A stretch of DNA of 64,000 nt, from positions 124,001-188,000 of the forward strand of contig NZ_JALCCV010000001.1 of the NCBI RefSeq assembly GCF_022640935.1, given 5' to 3'. The notes beneath the pieces are model-generated. The model was given only the letters and a program-made list of their open reading frames with translations, was not told where the DNA came from and ran no database searches. Every line of letters starts with the position of its first letter. The first letter of the stretch is position 1. Source of the DNA: Bifidobacterium sp. GTDB taxonomy: Bacteria > Actinomycetota > Actinomycetes > Actinomycetales > Bifidobacteriaceae. Below are positions 54,872 through 63,328 of this stretch, one piece after another. The translations under genes were made by a program, and so were the position numbers.

Positions 54872-56656
54872 ATGCAAATACGACACTGGAAGAAACTACA
54901 CATCGTTTCCGCGTTGGCGGCAGGGGCCGCACTTCTGTTGTCCGGCTGCGGCGGATCATCCTCATCAAACGCCTCGTCGGGCACCTTCACGACCATCGAT
55001 GAGAACCAGTCGATCAATGTCAATGCCCCCATCAACCCGTACAACCAAGTGGCGAATATGTTCGTGGGCTATAACAAGGAGCAGCTGGCCTGGTTCAAGT
55101 ACTCGATATCGGATCCGACCGCCTATGCGCCCGCAATCGCCAAAAGCTGGGACGTGAGCGCGGACGGGCACACCGTGACCGTGCATATCGATCCCAACGC
55201 CAACTGGTCGGACGGCAAGCCGGTCACCGCAGATGATGTCAAGGCCTCGTTCGCCCTGTCCATTGCAAATGGAAACTCGCCGGTGACTGTGGCGTCTTCG
55301 GACGACAAGACCGTCAAGATCACGCAGCCTGCCACCGTTCAAAAAGGCACTCTGCTTTCGGACACGCTCAGCACAGACGTAGTCCCCGGCTCGTTCTGGG
55401 ATGCCCAGATCCCCAGCGGCTTCTGGGACGATGTCGCCACGCAGCTGAGCGCCAGCGCCTCGTCCGGCGCCAAGACCAAGGCCGCAGGAAACATCGCCGC
55501 CTTCGGCAAGAAAATGACATCGCTCGGGCCCAAGAAGGACATCTCATGCGGGCCGTTCACCCTCGACCGGGTCAATCCGAGCGAGGCGATCCTGAAGAAG
55601 AACCCCCATTACTTCGCCGCCTCGAATATCGATCCGACGCAGGTGGTGCTCAAGAGCTACAACAGCAATCAGCAGATCTGGACCTATTTGAAGTCGGGGC
55701 AGCTTGACGTCGCCCCATACACCTCCACTTCGGAGAGCATGCTCAAAAGCATCCTGGCGGTGAAGGGCAACGGCACCGTCGAAGGCGTAAGTTTCGTCAG
55801 CGCATCGCTGGCCTTCAACCAAAGCGTCAAACCCTTCGACAACGTCTGGGTGCGCCGCGGCATCGCCTATGCCATCGACCGGGCAACGGCCACGAAGATC
55901 GGCGAAAGCACCTCTGGATCTCCCTCCGGGCCCACGACCGGCATGATCTCCACGGTCAACGACCTGTATCTCAAGGGTCAGCAACTCGACTCCTATGATC
56001 ACAGCGCAACGAAAGCCGCTGAGTGCTTCACAAAAGCAGGGCTGAAGAAAGTCAACGGCAAATGGCAGTTGCCAGACGGCAAGCCCTTCACGGTGAATAT
56101 CCAAGTGGCCAACGGCTTCTCCGACTGGGTCGCCGCGGGCAAGAGCATCACCAGCGACCTGAGCGCCGCAGGCGTCACCTCACAGCTCAATACCTCGGCC
56201 GATTATGCAACGTATCTTTCTGATCTGGCGGCAGGAAAGTTCCCTGTCGGCTTCTGGCTGGTCGCCCTTGGACCCAGCGCGTATAACGCCTTCCAGCGTG
56301 TGTACGGCAGCTCCAACGGCTGGACGGTCTCCGGCGACACCGCCGCCCATTCGCCGGCGGGCAAGAACGGCAACTGGATGGGCGGGCCCGAGACCGAGCA
56401 GGTCGACGGCAGCACCATCGACCCCGGCGACCTCGCAGCCAAGCTGCAATCCGCCTCCGGCTCGCAGCAAACCGATATCGTCAAGCAGCTCGCCGCGCTG
56501 ACCAACGACCAGCTGCCCATCATCCAGATCTGGGACTACAAGAACCTGCAGTTCGTCAATGACTCGCGCTTCACGAAGTTCCCGTCCAAAGACAATTGGC
56601 TGCTGCACAACCAGCCAGGCGTATGGATGCAGTACGGCTACATCAAGAAGAAATGA
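54872..56656 (+). CDS. Peptide/muropeptide ABC transporter substrate-binding lipoprotein
   Basis: This 594-residue family-5 solute-binding protein has a lipoprotein signal ending LLLSGC (Cys26) and a Gly/Ser linker. Family features include NWSDGKPVTADDVKASFAL and VRRGIAYAIDRATATKIGES. GGGAGGG lies 4 bases upstream of the ATG. The genes on both sides are for peptidoglycan recycling, so the ligand is likely a muropeptide or cell-wall peptide. It is not a close copy of the OppA at 5320. Confidence 0.9.
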   Translation: MQIRHWKKLHIVSALAAGAALLLSGCGGSSSSNASSGTFTTIDENQSINVNAPINPYNQVANMFVGYNKEQLAWFKYSISDPTAYAPAIAKSWDVSADGHTVTVHIDPNANWSDGKPVTADDVKASFALSIANGNSPVTVASSDDKTVKITQPATVQKGTLLSDTLSTDVVPGSFWDAQIPSGFWDDVATQLSASASSGAKTKAAGNIAAFGKKMTSLGPKKDISCGPFTLDRVNPSEAILKKNPHYFAASNIDPTQVVLKSYNSNQQIWTYLKSGQLDVAPYTSTSESMLKSILAVKGNGTVEGVSFVSASLAFNQSVKPFDNVWVRRGIAYAIDRATATKIGESTSGSPSGPTTGMISTVNDLYLKGQQLDSYDHSATKAAECFTKAGLKKVNGKWQLPDGKPFTVNIQVANGFSDWVAAGKSITSDLSAAGVTSQLNTSADYATYLSDLAAGKFPVGFWLVALGPSAYNAFQRVYGSSNGWTVSGDTAAHSPAGKNGNWMGGPETEQVDGSTIDPGDLAAKLQSASGSQQTDIVKQLAALTNDQLPIIQIWDYKNLQFVNDSRFTKFPSKDNWLLHNQPGVWMQYGYIKKK

Positions 56657-56665
56657 GCTGATCAG

Positions 56666-57676
56666 ATGCGCGTGATCTCCGGTCTGCGCTACGTGGGCAC
56701 CAGTCTGCTCAGGGCGCTTCTGACCATATGGGTGGTATGCACCTTCACCTTCTTCCTCGTCAAGCTCATGCCCGGAGACCCGCTGGAAACGGCCTATGAA
56801 AGCCTGCTCATGCAGGGCAAGACCCCCCAGCAGGCCCGGGCGCTGACGGCGAGCATCTATGGCTTCATGCCACAGGGCAATGCGCTCCAGCAGTATTGGA
56901 ATTATCTCACGCAGCTAGCCCATGGCAATTTCGGAACATCGATCACCGCGGAGGGCATCAGCGTCAGCAGCGAACTCGCCTCGGCTGTCTCCTGGACGGT
57001 CGGCCTCGTGCTGGCCGGCGTGCTGGTGAGCGCCGCCTTGGGCGTGGTGCTCGGCGTTATCGCCGCCATGAGGCGCGACAGTCGCTTGGGCTCAGGTTTG
57101 ACGATACTGGGTTCTGTGCTCCACGGCATTCCGCAATACGTCATGGCGCTGATTCTGGTGACGTTTCTGACGGTCAAGTACCCGGTCTTCTCCACCGGGC
57201 CAGTGGATGGAGCGCTTGAACCAGGATTCAACGGCCCATACATCGCTTCGCTGATCGCGCACGCCGTGTTGCCGGCACTGGCATTCGCTCTTTCGAGTTT
57301 CGGCGGCTATCTGCTGACAATGAAATCCTCCGTGGTTTCCGTGCTCGGCGACGATTTCATCCTCGCCGCCGAAGTCCGTGGACTTTCGAGGCGCAAGATC
57401 TTCGCATACGTCGCCCGCAACGCGGTGCTTCCCCTGTTCACCGTGCTCACGCTGTCGCTCGGCTTCATGTTCGGCGGCGCGGTATTCATCGAAAACGCGT
57501 TCAATTACCCCGGCATGGGACAGCTGCTCATCAGCAGCGTCGGGCAGCGCGATTATCCAGTGATGAACGGGGCGTTCCTGCTTATCACCGTAGCCGTTAT
57601 CATCGCGAATCTGCTGGCGGATTTGCTCTACACCGCCATCGATCCGCGCGTGCGCAGAGGAGCTGAGAACCTATGA
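56666..57676 (+). CDS. ABC transporter permease (DppB type)
   Basis: This 336-residue permease has about six helices, an N-terminal RYVGTSLLRALLTIWVVCTF and the EAA loop VLGDDFILAAEVRGLSRRKI. It is the first membrane subunit of the importer. It starts 9 bases after the binding-protein gene and its stop overlaps the next ATG. Confidence 0.92.
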   Translation: MRVISGLRYVGTSLLRALLTIWVVCTFTFFLVKLMPGDPLETAYESLLMQGKTPQQARALTASIYGFMPQGNALQQYWNYLTQLAHGNFGTSITAEGISVSSELASAVSWTVGLVLAGVLVSAALGVVLGVIAAMRRDSRLGSGLTILGSVLHGIPQYVMALILVTFLTVKYPVFSTGPVDGALEPGFNGPYIASLIAHAVLPALAFALSSFGGYLLTMKSSVVSVLGDDFILAAEVRGLSRRKIFAYVARNAVLPLFTVLTLSLGFMFGGAVFIENAFNYPGMGQLLISSVGQRDYPVMNGAFLLITVAVIIANLLADLLYTAIDPRVRRGAENL

Positions 57677-58584
57677 GCGAGCAGACCGCGTCTTCGCCAG
57701 CGATCGCATTCGATCCGCGCCGGTCGCGCACCGGGTTCTTCACTGTGCTCTGGCGCGTGCTCAAGCGCAAGCCGAGCCGCATGTTCGGCGCCATCATCGT
57801 AGTGGTGTATATCGCATTCGCATTGTTCGGCAACCTGCTGTATCGCCATATGCCGCCGGATGACAGCGACAATCTCTTCGGCGTAATGAGCCTCGCTCAT
57901 CCGTTGGGAACCGACTTCCAAGGCGCGGACGTCCTCGCGCTCCTGGTGACGGGCACGCAATACGTGCTGCTCTCGGCCGCCATCGCCTCGATCATCACGG
58001 TCATCATCGGCGTGACCATCGGATTGTACGCGGGATTCCGGCGTGGGTTCACCGATTCGCTACTCATGCGCATCACCGACATCATCCTCACGATCCCGAA
58101 TTTCCCGCTGCTGCTGGTGCTGTCGATCGTCTGGAAGTTCGGTTCGCCGTGGACCATGGGCGTCGTACTGGGCATCACCGGATGGGGCGGACTGGCCCGC
58201 GCTGTGCGCGCCCAGACGATGTCACTGGCCAATCGCGGTTTCATCGAGGCCGCGCACAGCTTCGGCTTCCCCACGGCATACATCGTGTTCAAGGAGCTGC
58301 TGCCCAACATGGCGCCCTTCGTGGCGATGAACCTGCTCATGGGGGTCACGAACAGCATCTATTCCCAGGTCGGCCTGTTCTATTTGGGTGTGCTGCCGTT
58401 CACCTCCTCGAACTGGGGCGTCATGATCCAATTGGCCGTCAACAACGGCGTGACCCTGACCGGCGTGGGCCTGCCATATCTGCTCTCCCCGCTGATCGCG
58501 ATCCTGCTGCTCACCCTTGGCGTCGTGCTGCTGGTGGACGCGCTTGACGAAGTATTCAATCCCAGACTGCGAGAGAACTCATGA
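57673..58584 (+). CDS. ABC transporter permease (DppC type)
   Basis: This 303-residue permease has an N-terminal cytoplasmic stretch of about 35 residues, then helices such as MFGAIIVVVYIAFALFGNLL, and the EAA loop AQTMSLANRGFIEAAHSFGF. It pairs with the DppB-type subunit. It overlaps both neighbours by four bases (ATGA). Confidence 0.92.
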   Translation: MSEQTASSPAIAFDPRRSRTGFFTVLWRVLKRKPSRMFGAIIVVVYIAFALFGNLLYRHMPPDDSDNLFGVMSLAHPLGTDFQGADVLALLVTGTQYVLLSAAIASIITVIIGVTIGLYAGFRRGFTDSLLMRITDIILTIPNFPLLLVLSIVWKFGSPWTMGVVLGITGWGGLARAVRAQTMSLANRGFIEAAHSFGFPTAYIVFKELLPNMAPFVAMNLLMGVTNSIYSQVGLFYLGVLPFTSSNWGVMIQLAVNNGVTLTGVGLPYLLSPLIAILLLTLGVVLLVDALDEVFNPRLRENS

Positions 58585-59861
58585 CATCGTTATTCACAGG
58601 GCTGTTCGCGAAACACAGCGTGCAATCCGAGACTGCACCGGCTCCGCAGCCTGCATCGACGCCGAAAGCCGCATCGCTCCCAGAGCCCGCGTCGGCTTCG
58701 CGAACCTCTTCTCACACGTCTTCTTCTCACATGCCTTCCCTGCCGCAGCGCCGTGCAGAACCTCCTCGTGTCACGATTCGTGACCTAGCTGTGGCCTATA
58801 AAGTGAACCAAGGTCTGCTGCCTGCTGTGGAAGGCGTCACGCTCACGCTTGAACCGGGCACGATCACCGGGCTGGTCGGGGAATCCGGCTCGGGCAAATC
58901 CACGTTGGCCATGGCGTTGCTCAACGCCGTGCAGCCTCCGGGGCAGATCACCCATGGCAGCGTCGAGGTGGAAGGCGTGGGCGATGTGCTGGGCTTCGGC
59001 GACAGAGAGCTCCGGGAGGTTCGCGCGGCCACCATCGGCTACGTCTTTCAGGCTGCGCAGGACTCGCTCAACCCGTTGGAAAGGATCGGCAAGCAGGTCC
59101 TCGACCTAGGTCGGTCGCATCACGTCAGCGACCTGCGCCAACTGCTGCATTCATTCAGCGCACTACTGTCCGGCATGGGGCTGCCCGCCGAGCGCATTCT
59201 CGCCTCGTACCAGCATGAGCTTTCCGGCGGCATGCGCCAGCGAGTGGGCATCGCCTTCGCGCTGGCCCTGCAACCCAGCGTACTCGTGCTCGACGAACCT
59301 ACGACAGCGCTCGACATGATCACGCAGGCCAACATTCTGAGCATCATCCGCGAGGTTCACCGCACGCAGGGACTCACCACGCTGCTGGTGACCCATGACA
59401 TAGGCGTGGTAGCCGATATCGCCGACCATATCGCGGTGCTCTACGGCGGCCGGCTGGTGGAAGTCGGCGGCACCATCGAACTGCTCAGGCATCCCTGCCA
59501 TCCCTATACCCGCGGACTCATCCGGGCGCTTCCCAGACTCACCGGCGATATCGACGCGGCGCAGCCCTTGGCCGGGCGGCCGCCGACGCTCGCTACCTTG
59601 CCGCGCAAAGGCTGCGTCTTTCGCGACCGATGCCCGATCTTCCAACGCGACCATGCCGCGATATGCGCCGAGCAGACGCCGCAGATGCGGCGCTCACCAG
59701 ACGGTTCCACTTTTGTCGCCTGCCACTTCGCCGAAAAGATCGACGCCGAAGGGAATACCGCGGGAACGGATAGCGGCAAGGGCGTTGTAGCGGCTGGCGC
59801 GCCGAATACGCCTGCAGCCGCAGGCAAGGGAAGCCAAGAAGGGAATGCGATTCATGATTAG
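58581..59861 (+). CDS. ABC transporter ATPase (DppD type)
   Basis: This 426-residue ATPase has Walker A GESGSGKST (about 100-108), signature LSGGMRQRV, Walker B VLVLDEP and the oligopeptide-type C-terminal Cys cluster (GCVFRDRCPIF...CHF). The first 60 residues are a Ser/Ala/Pro-rich extension of unknown use. A low-complexity tail follows the Cys cluster. It overlaps the permease gene before it and the second ATPase gene after it. Confidence 0.92.
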   Translation: MTSLFTGLFAKHSVQSETAPAPQPASTPKAASLPEPASASRTSSHTSSSHMPSLPQRRAEPPRVTIRDLAVAYKVNQGLLPAVEGVTLTLEPGTITGLVGESGSGKSTLAMALLNAVQPPGQITHGSVEVEGVGDVLGFGDRELREVRAATIGYVFQAAQDSLNPLERIGKQVLDLGRSHHVSDLRQLLHSFSALLSGMGLPAERILASYQHELSGGMRQRVGIAFALALQPSVLVLDEPTTALDMITQANILSIIREVHRTQGLTTLLVTHDIGVVADIADHIAVLYGGRLVEVGGTIELLRHPCHPYTRGLIRALPRLTGDIDAAQPLAGRPPTLATLPRKGCVFRDRCPIFQRDHAAICAEQTPQMRRSPDGSTFVACHFAEKIDAEGNTAGTDSGKGVVAAGAPNTPAAAGKGSQEGNAIHD

Positions 59862-60909
59862 CCTTTCCGGCATCGAGAAGACCTATCGCGTGCGCGGCAA
59901 AGCGCTCAGCGAATCCGTGCACGCATTACGCGGCGTGGATTTAGAGATACCCGAAGGGTCGGCGATCTCCATCATCGGCGAGTCTGGGTGCGGCAAGTCC
60001 ACGCTCGGGCGCATCCTCGCCGGCATCGAGCAGCCCACGGCCGGCACCTTCGCCGTCAATGGCGAGAATATCGATTCGTTCAACGCGAAGCACCGGCGCG
60101 ATTTCTTCCGCGGGGTGCAACTCATCCATCAGGATCCGTATTCAGCGCTCAACCCAGTACGGACCATCTACGACATCCTTATCGACGTGCTGCACTTGCA
60201 CGCCCGCATTGCAGACAAGGACGCCGACTGGCCGCAGCGCCGCCTGCTGGAGATCCTCAATCTGGTTGGGCTGGACCCTGAGTATGTGCTCCCCCGCTAC
60301 CCGCATCAGCTCTCTGGCGGCATGCGCCAGCGCATCGTCATCGCCAGGGCGCTGGCCGTGGACCCGAAGGTGCTTGTCGCCGACGAAGCCGTATCCATGA
60401 TCGATGTATCCCTGCGGCTCGGCGTCCTGAGGCTGCTACGTACTTTGCGCAGCGAGCTGGGGATTTCCGTGGTGTTCATCACCCACGATCTCGCCTCGGC
60501 ACGCTACATCGGGCAGGACAGCACCGTGGTCGTGCTGTATCGCGGCTCGATCGTGGAACGCGGGCCTTCAGACACCGTGGTCTCGCAGGCCCCGCTGCAC
60601 CCGTACACGCAGGCGCTGCTTTCCGCCATCCCCGTGCTGCGCGGCTTGGAGTCCAAGGCTCCCGTTCAAGTGGTGCCCACAGGCATCCTCGATGAACGCA
60701 ATGACGATACCGGCTGTCTGTTCGCCCCGCGCTGTCCCTTCGCCCAGCCAGTATGTTTCACCGGCCGGCCTCCGCTCGCGGTGCCGGGCAAAGACAGTGG
60801 CTTTGGCGCGGCCGACCATGAAGTCGCATGCCTGTTCCCGCAGATACGACAGGTGGTTCCTTTGCGCTCCGATGTCGCAGCCGACAGCGGCAAGGAGGCT
60901 GTGGCATGA
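59854..60909 (+). CDS. ABC transporter ATPase (DppF type)
   Basis: This 351-residue ATPase begins MISLSGIEKTYRVRGKAL and has Walker A GESGCGKST, signature LSGGMRQRI, Walker B VLVADEA and the Cys-rich oligopeptide-type end (GCLFAPRCPFAQPVC). The Walker B Asp-Glu is followed by Ala rather than Pro. AAGGGA lies 9 bases before the ATG at 59854, which overlaps the end of the previous gene. It overlaps the GNAT gene by four bases. Confidence 0.92.
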   Translation: MISLSGIEKTYRVRGKALSESVHALRGVDLEIPEGSAISIIGESGCGKSTLGRILAGIEQPTAGTFAVNGENIDSFNAKHRRDFFRGVQLIHQDPYSALNPVRTIYDILIDVLHLHARIADKDADWPQRRLLEILNLVGLDPEYVLPRYPHQLSGGMRQRIVIARALAVDPKVLVADEAVSMIDVSLRLGVLRLLRTLRSELGISVVFITHDLASARYIGQDSTVVVLYRGSIVERGPSDTVVSQAPLHPYTQALLSAIPVLRGLESKAPVQVVPTGILDERNDDTGCLFAPRCPFAQPVCFTGRPPLAVPGKDSGFGAADHEVACLFPQIRQVVPLRSDVAADSGKEAVA

Positions 60910-61667
60910 TCACTCGCAACGCATCAGTCGGCGTTGCGTTGCGCACCGCCGATTCGAATAATGCTATGTCATATAACTCAGTATCGGGTGTCGCTGGCTC
61001 GCGCGACACCGCGCGATTCGCAATTCGCCCATATCGTGAGGGCGACGAGCCGGCACTGCGCGAAGTATGCGTGCGTACCGGCAAATCCGGCCAGGACGCG
61101 AGCGACTGGATTCCCGGCGGCCTGCTGCCCGATATCTATTTGTCGCCATATGTGCAGTATGCCCCCGACTTGGTGTTCGTGGTCGACCAGAACGGCATGC
61201 CTTGCGGCTACGCTATCGCAGCCGCGGATACGGCGGCCTTCGTCGCGTGGTACCGGGAGCATTGGCTGCCGGTGTTCTTGGAACGTCATCGGGTCGTCGA
61301 CCAGTCGGCCAGCGCTGCCGACCGACTGGCGCAGACCGGCCGCCATCCGGAGAATTTTCTGGGACCAGATCAGGATCGGTACCCTGCTCATATGCATATC
61401 GACCTGCTGCCCGTCGCGCAAGGTCAGGGCGTCGGGCGCCGGCTCATGCAGGCTATGCTCGCCGAGTTGCATCGCCGCGGCATCCCGGGAGTGCAGCTCG
61501 GGGTGGGGGCCGGCAATTCACGTGCACGGGGATTCTATGCGCACCTAGGATTCCGGCCATTGCCGAGCGCGCCGGGCAATCCGCTGCAACTGTGCATCAG
61601 TACCGACCATATCGGCACCACGGTCAACACCGGAACAATTCCCGTTGGCACCGGCAGGGAGCAGTAA
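60906..61667 (+). CDS. GNAT-family N-acetyltransferase in the recycling operon
   Basis: The 253-residue protein has a GNAT domain from about 45: FAIRPYREGDEPALREVCV, VFVVDQNGMPCGYAIAA, HIDLLPVAQGQGVGRRLM (acetyl-CoA loop), and GNSRARGFYAHLGF. The acceptor is unknown. Its place between the importer and nagZ suggests it modifies an amino sugar or a stem-peptide amine. It overlaps the preceding ATPase gene (ATGA) and the nagZ start (TAATG). Confidence 0.85.
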   Translation: MITRNASVGVALRTADSNNAMSYNSVSGVAGSRDTARFAIRPYREGDEPALREVCVRTGKSGQDASDWIPGGLLPDIYLSPYVQYAPDLVFVVDQNGMPCGYAIAAADTAAFVAWYREHWLPVFLERHRVVDQSASAADRLAQTGRHPENFLGPDQDRYPAHMHIDLLPVAQGQGVGRRLMQAMLAELHRRGIPGVQLGVGAGNSRARGFYAHLGFRPLPSAPGNPLQLCISTDHIGTTVNTGTIPVGTGREQ

Positions 61668-63256
61668 TGTCCATGCCGATTGACAGCCGCCGTGATCGCA
61701 CCGTGCGGCGCATGGTCTATCGCGTGCTTTGGCCTGGTTTCAACGGGACCACAACGCCCGAGTGGTTGGCACGCGCACTCGATGAGGGCCTCGGCGGAGC
61801 CCTGTATTTCGCCCATAATTTCGTTCCCGACGACGCCCAGCAGCCTCGGCGCCTGTCGGATCGCATCCATGCCATCTCTCCCGCCGCACTGCTGGGCGTC
61901 GACGAAGAAGGCGGCATCGTCACTCGTCTGGAAGCGGCAGACGGATCAAGCGAGCCGGGTAATGCCGTGCTCGGCCGCGTCGATGATGTCCAGGCCACCT
62001 GCCGATCCGGCCAGCGCATCGGCACGCTTGTGGGCAGCAATGGCATCGACATCGATCTGGCTCCGGTGGTCGATGTCAACAGCGATCCGCGCAACCCGGT
62101 CATCGGCGTGCGTTCCTTCGGAGCGCACCCGCAATTGGTCGCCCGGCACGGCGCCGCCATGGCACGCGGGATCCAGCAGGCCGGAGTCGCCTGCTGCATC
62201 AAGCATTTCCCCGGATATGGCGATGTCGTCAGCGATCCGCATCTGACATCTTCCTTGGCTCACCGCACACCCGAACAATTTCGCAGCATTCATCTGCCCC
62301 CGTTCGAAGCCGCGCTCCGAACGGGCGCCCAATGCGTGATGTCAGCCCACATCACCGTGCCGTATTTGGGCGACGATCCGGCGACCATCAATCCCAAAGC
62401 GCTGAGCATACTTCGCAAGGAGCTCGGTTTTGATGGCGTTATGATCTGCGACGCCTTGGACATGGCCGCCATCGCGGACACGATCGGCCAACGCCGGGGC
62501 GGCGTCGCGGCGCTGCTCGCCGGCAACGATCTGCTGTGCATCGGCAATCCGGCAGGCCACCCCGGGCATGGCGAGGATGATTTCATACGCGTCCGGGACG
62601 GCCTATTCGACGCGCTGGATGACGGTAGTCTGCCGATCGAAACGCTGGAACGCGCGGGAAAGAGAATCGAGCGGCTCTCATACTGGCGGGCGCAGCACAA
62701 CCAGGACTGGCGGGCGCTGACGTCCCCTAGCAGTCGCAACACAGCTGACGGTACTAGGCAAGCTCCATCACAGGAAGGCGAGCAACTGGCAGCGCGTGCG
62801 CTGGAAGTCCATGGGGATGTTCGTCTGGCAGCCAGCGGACGACCGGTCATGCTTGTCGACGCGCGCAGTTCACGCTCGCCGGTCATAGGGCCAGGCGCCA
62901 ACCGTTTCATGCGCGCCTTGAAGGAGCGCGGCCTTGATGTTGTGACGCCGCAGCCGTACACCGGCAATGCTGCGGCCGCCGGTGCGGATGGCGCTGCACG
63001 GCTGATCCGGCAACTGTCTGGATATGAGGGCGACATCGTGCTCATCGCCGGGCTGCTGCTCGAAGGCAGCGAAGAATGCGCATTCGTCACCGGCATACTT
63101 CATTCGAAACCGCAGGCTGTAGTATTGCAGACAGGCTGGCCGGCCACCGGCGGCGTTGTGGCGGGCCGCATGGTGCGGACATATGGCGATGCGCTGCCCA
63201 ACGCCCGGGCGGCCGCCGGAATGCTTGCCCCGAACCGCCATGGTTCCGGGTGTTGA
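61667..63256 (+). CDS. nagZ: Beta-N-acetylglucosaminidase NagZ (GH3)
   Basis: The 529-residue GH3 enzyme removes GlcNAc from GlcNAc-MurNAc fragments. It has the NagZ loop CIKHFPGYGDVVSDPH with the catalytic Asp190-x-His192 pair, and the nucleophile Asp262 in GVMICDALDM. A second domain (about 345-529) resembles the C-terminal domain of Gram-positive NagZ. No signal peptide is seen, unlike the secreted Bacillus enzyme, so it is probably cytoplasmic. GGGAG lies 5 bases before the ATG. Confidence 0.93.
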   Translation: MSMPIDSRRDRTVRRMVYRVLWPGFNGTTTPEWLARALDEGLGGALYFAHNFVPDDAQQPRRLSDRIHAISPAALLGVDEEGGIVTRLEAADGSSEPGNAVLGRVDDVQATCRSGQRIGTLVGSNGIDIDLAPVVDVNSDPRNPVIGVRSFGAHPQLVARHGAAMARGIQQAGVACCIKHFPGYGDVVSDPHLTSSLAHRTPEQFRSIHLPPFEAALRTGAQCVMSAHITVPYLGDDPATINPKALSILRKELGFDGVMICDALDMAAIADTIGQRRGGVAALLAGNDLLCIGNPAGHPGHGEDDFIRVRDGLFDALDDGSLPIETLERAGKRIERLSYWRAQHNQDWRALTSPSSRNTADGTRQAPSQEGEQLAARALEVHGDVRLAASGRPVMLVDARSSRSPVIGPGANRFMRALKERGLDVVTPQPYTGNAAAAGADGAARLIRQLSGYEGDIVLIAGLLLEGSEECAFVTGILHSKPQAVVLQTGWPATGGVVAGRMVRTYGDALPNARAAAGMLAPNRHGSGC

Positions 63257-63328
63257 GACAACTCAAAACAATCCGAATATCTGCAAACCTGTAGCCATTA
63301 ATCTCCAGGATCTCCAAGGAGAGCCGTC

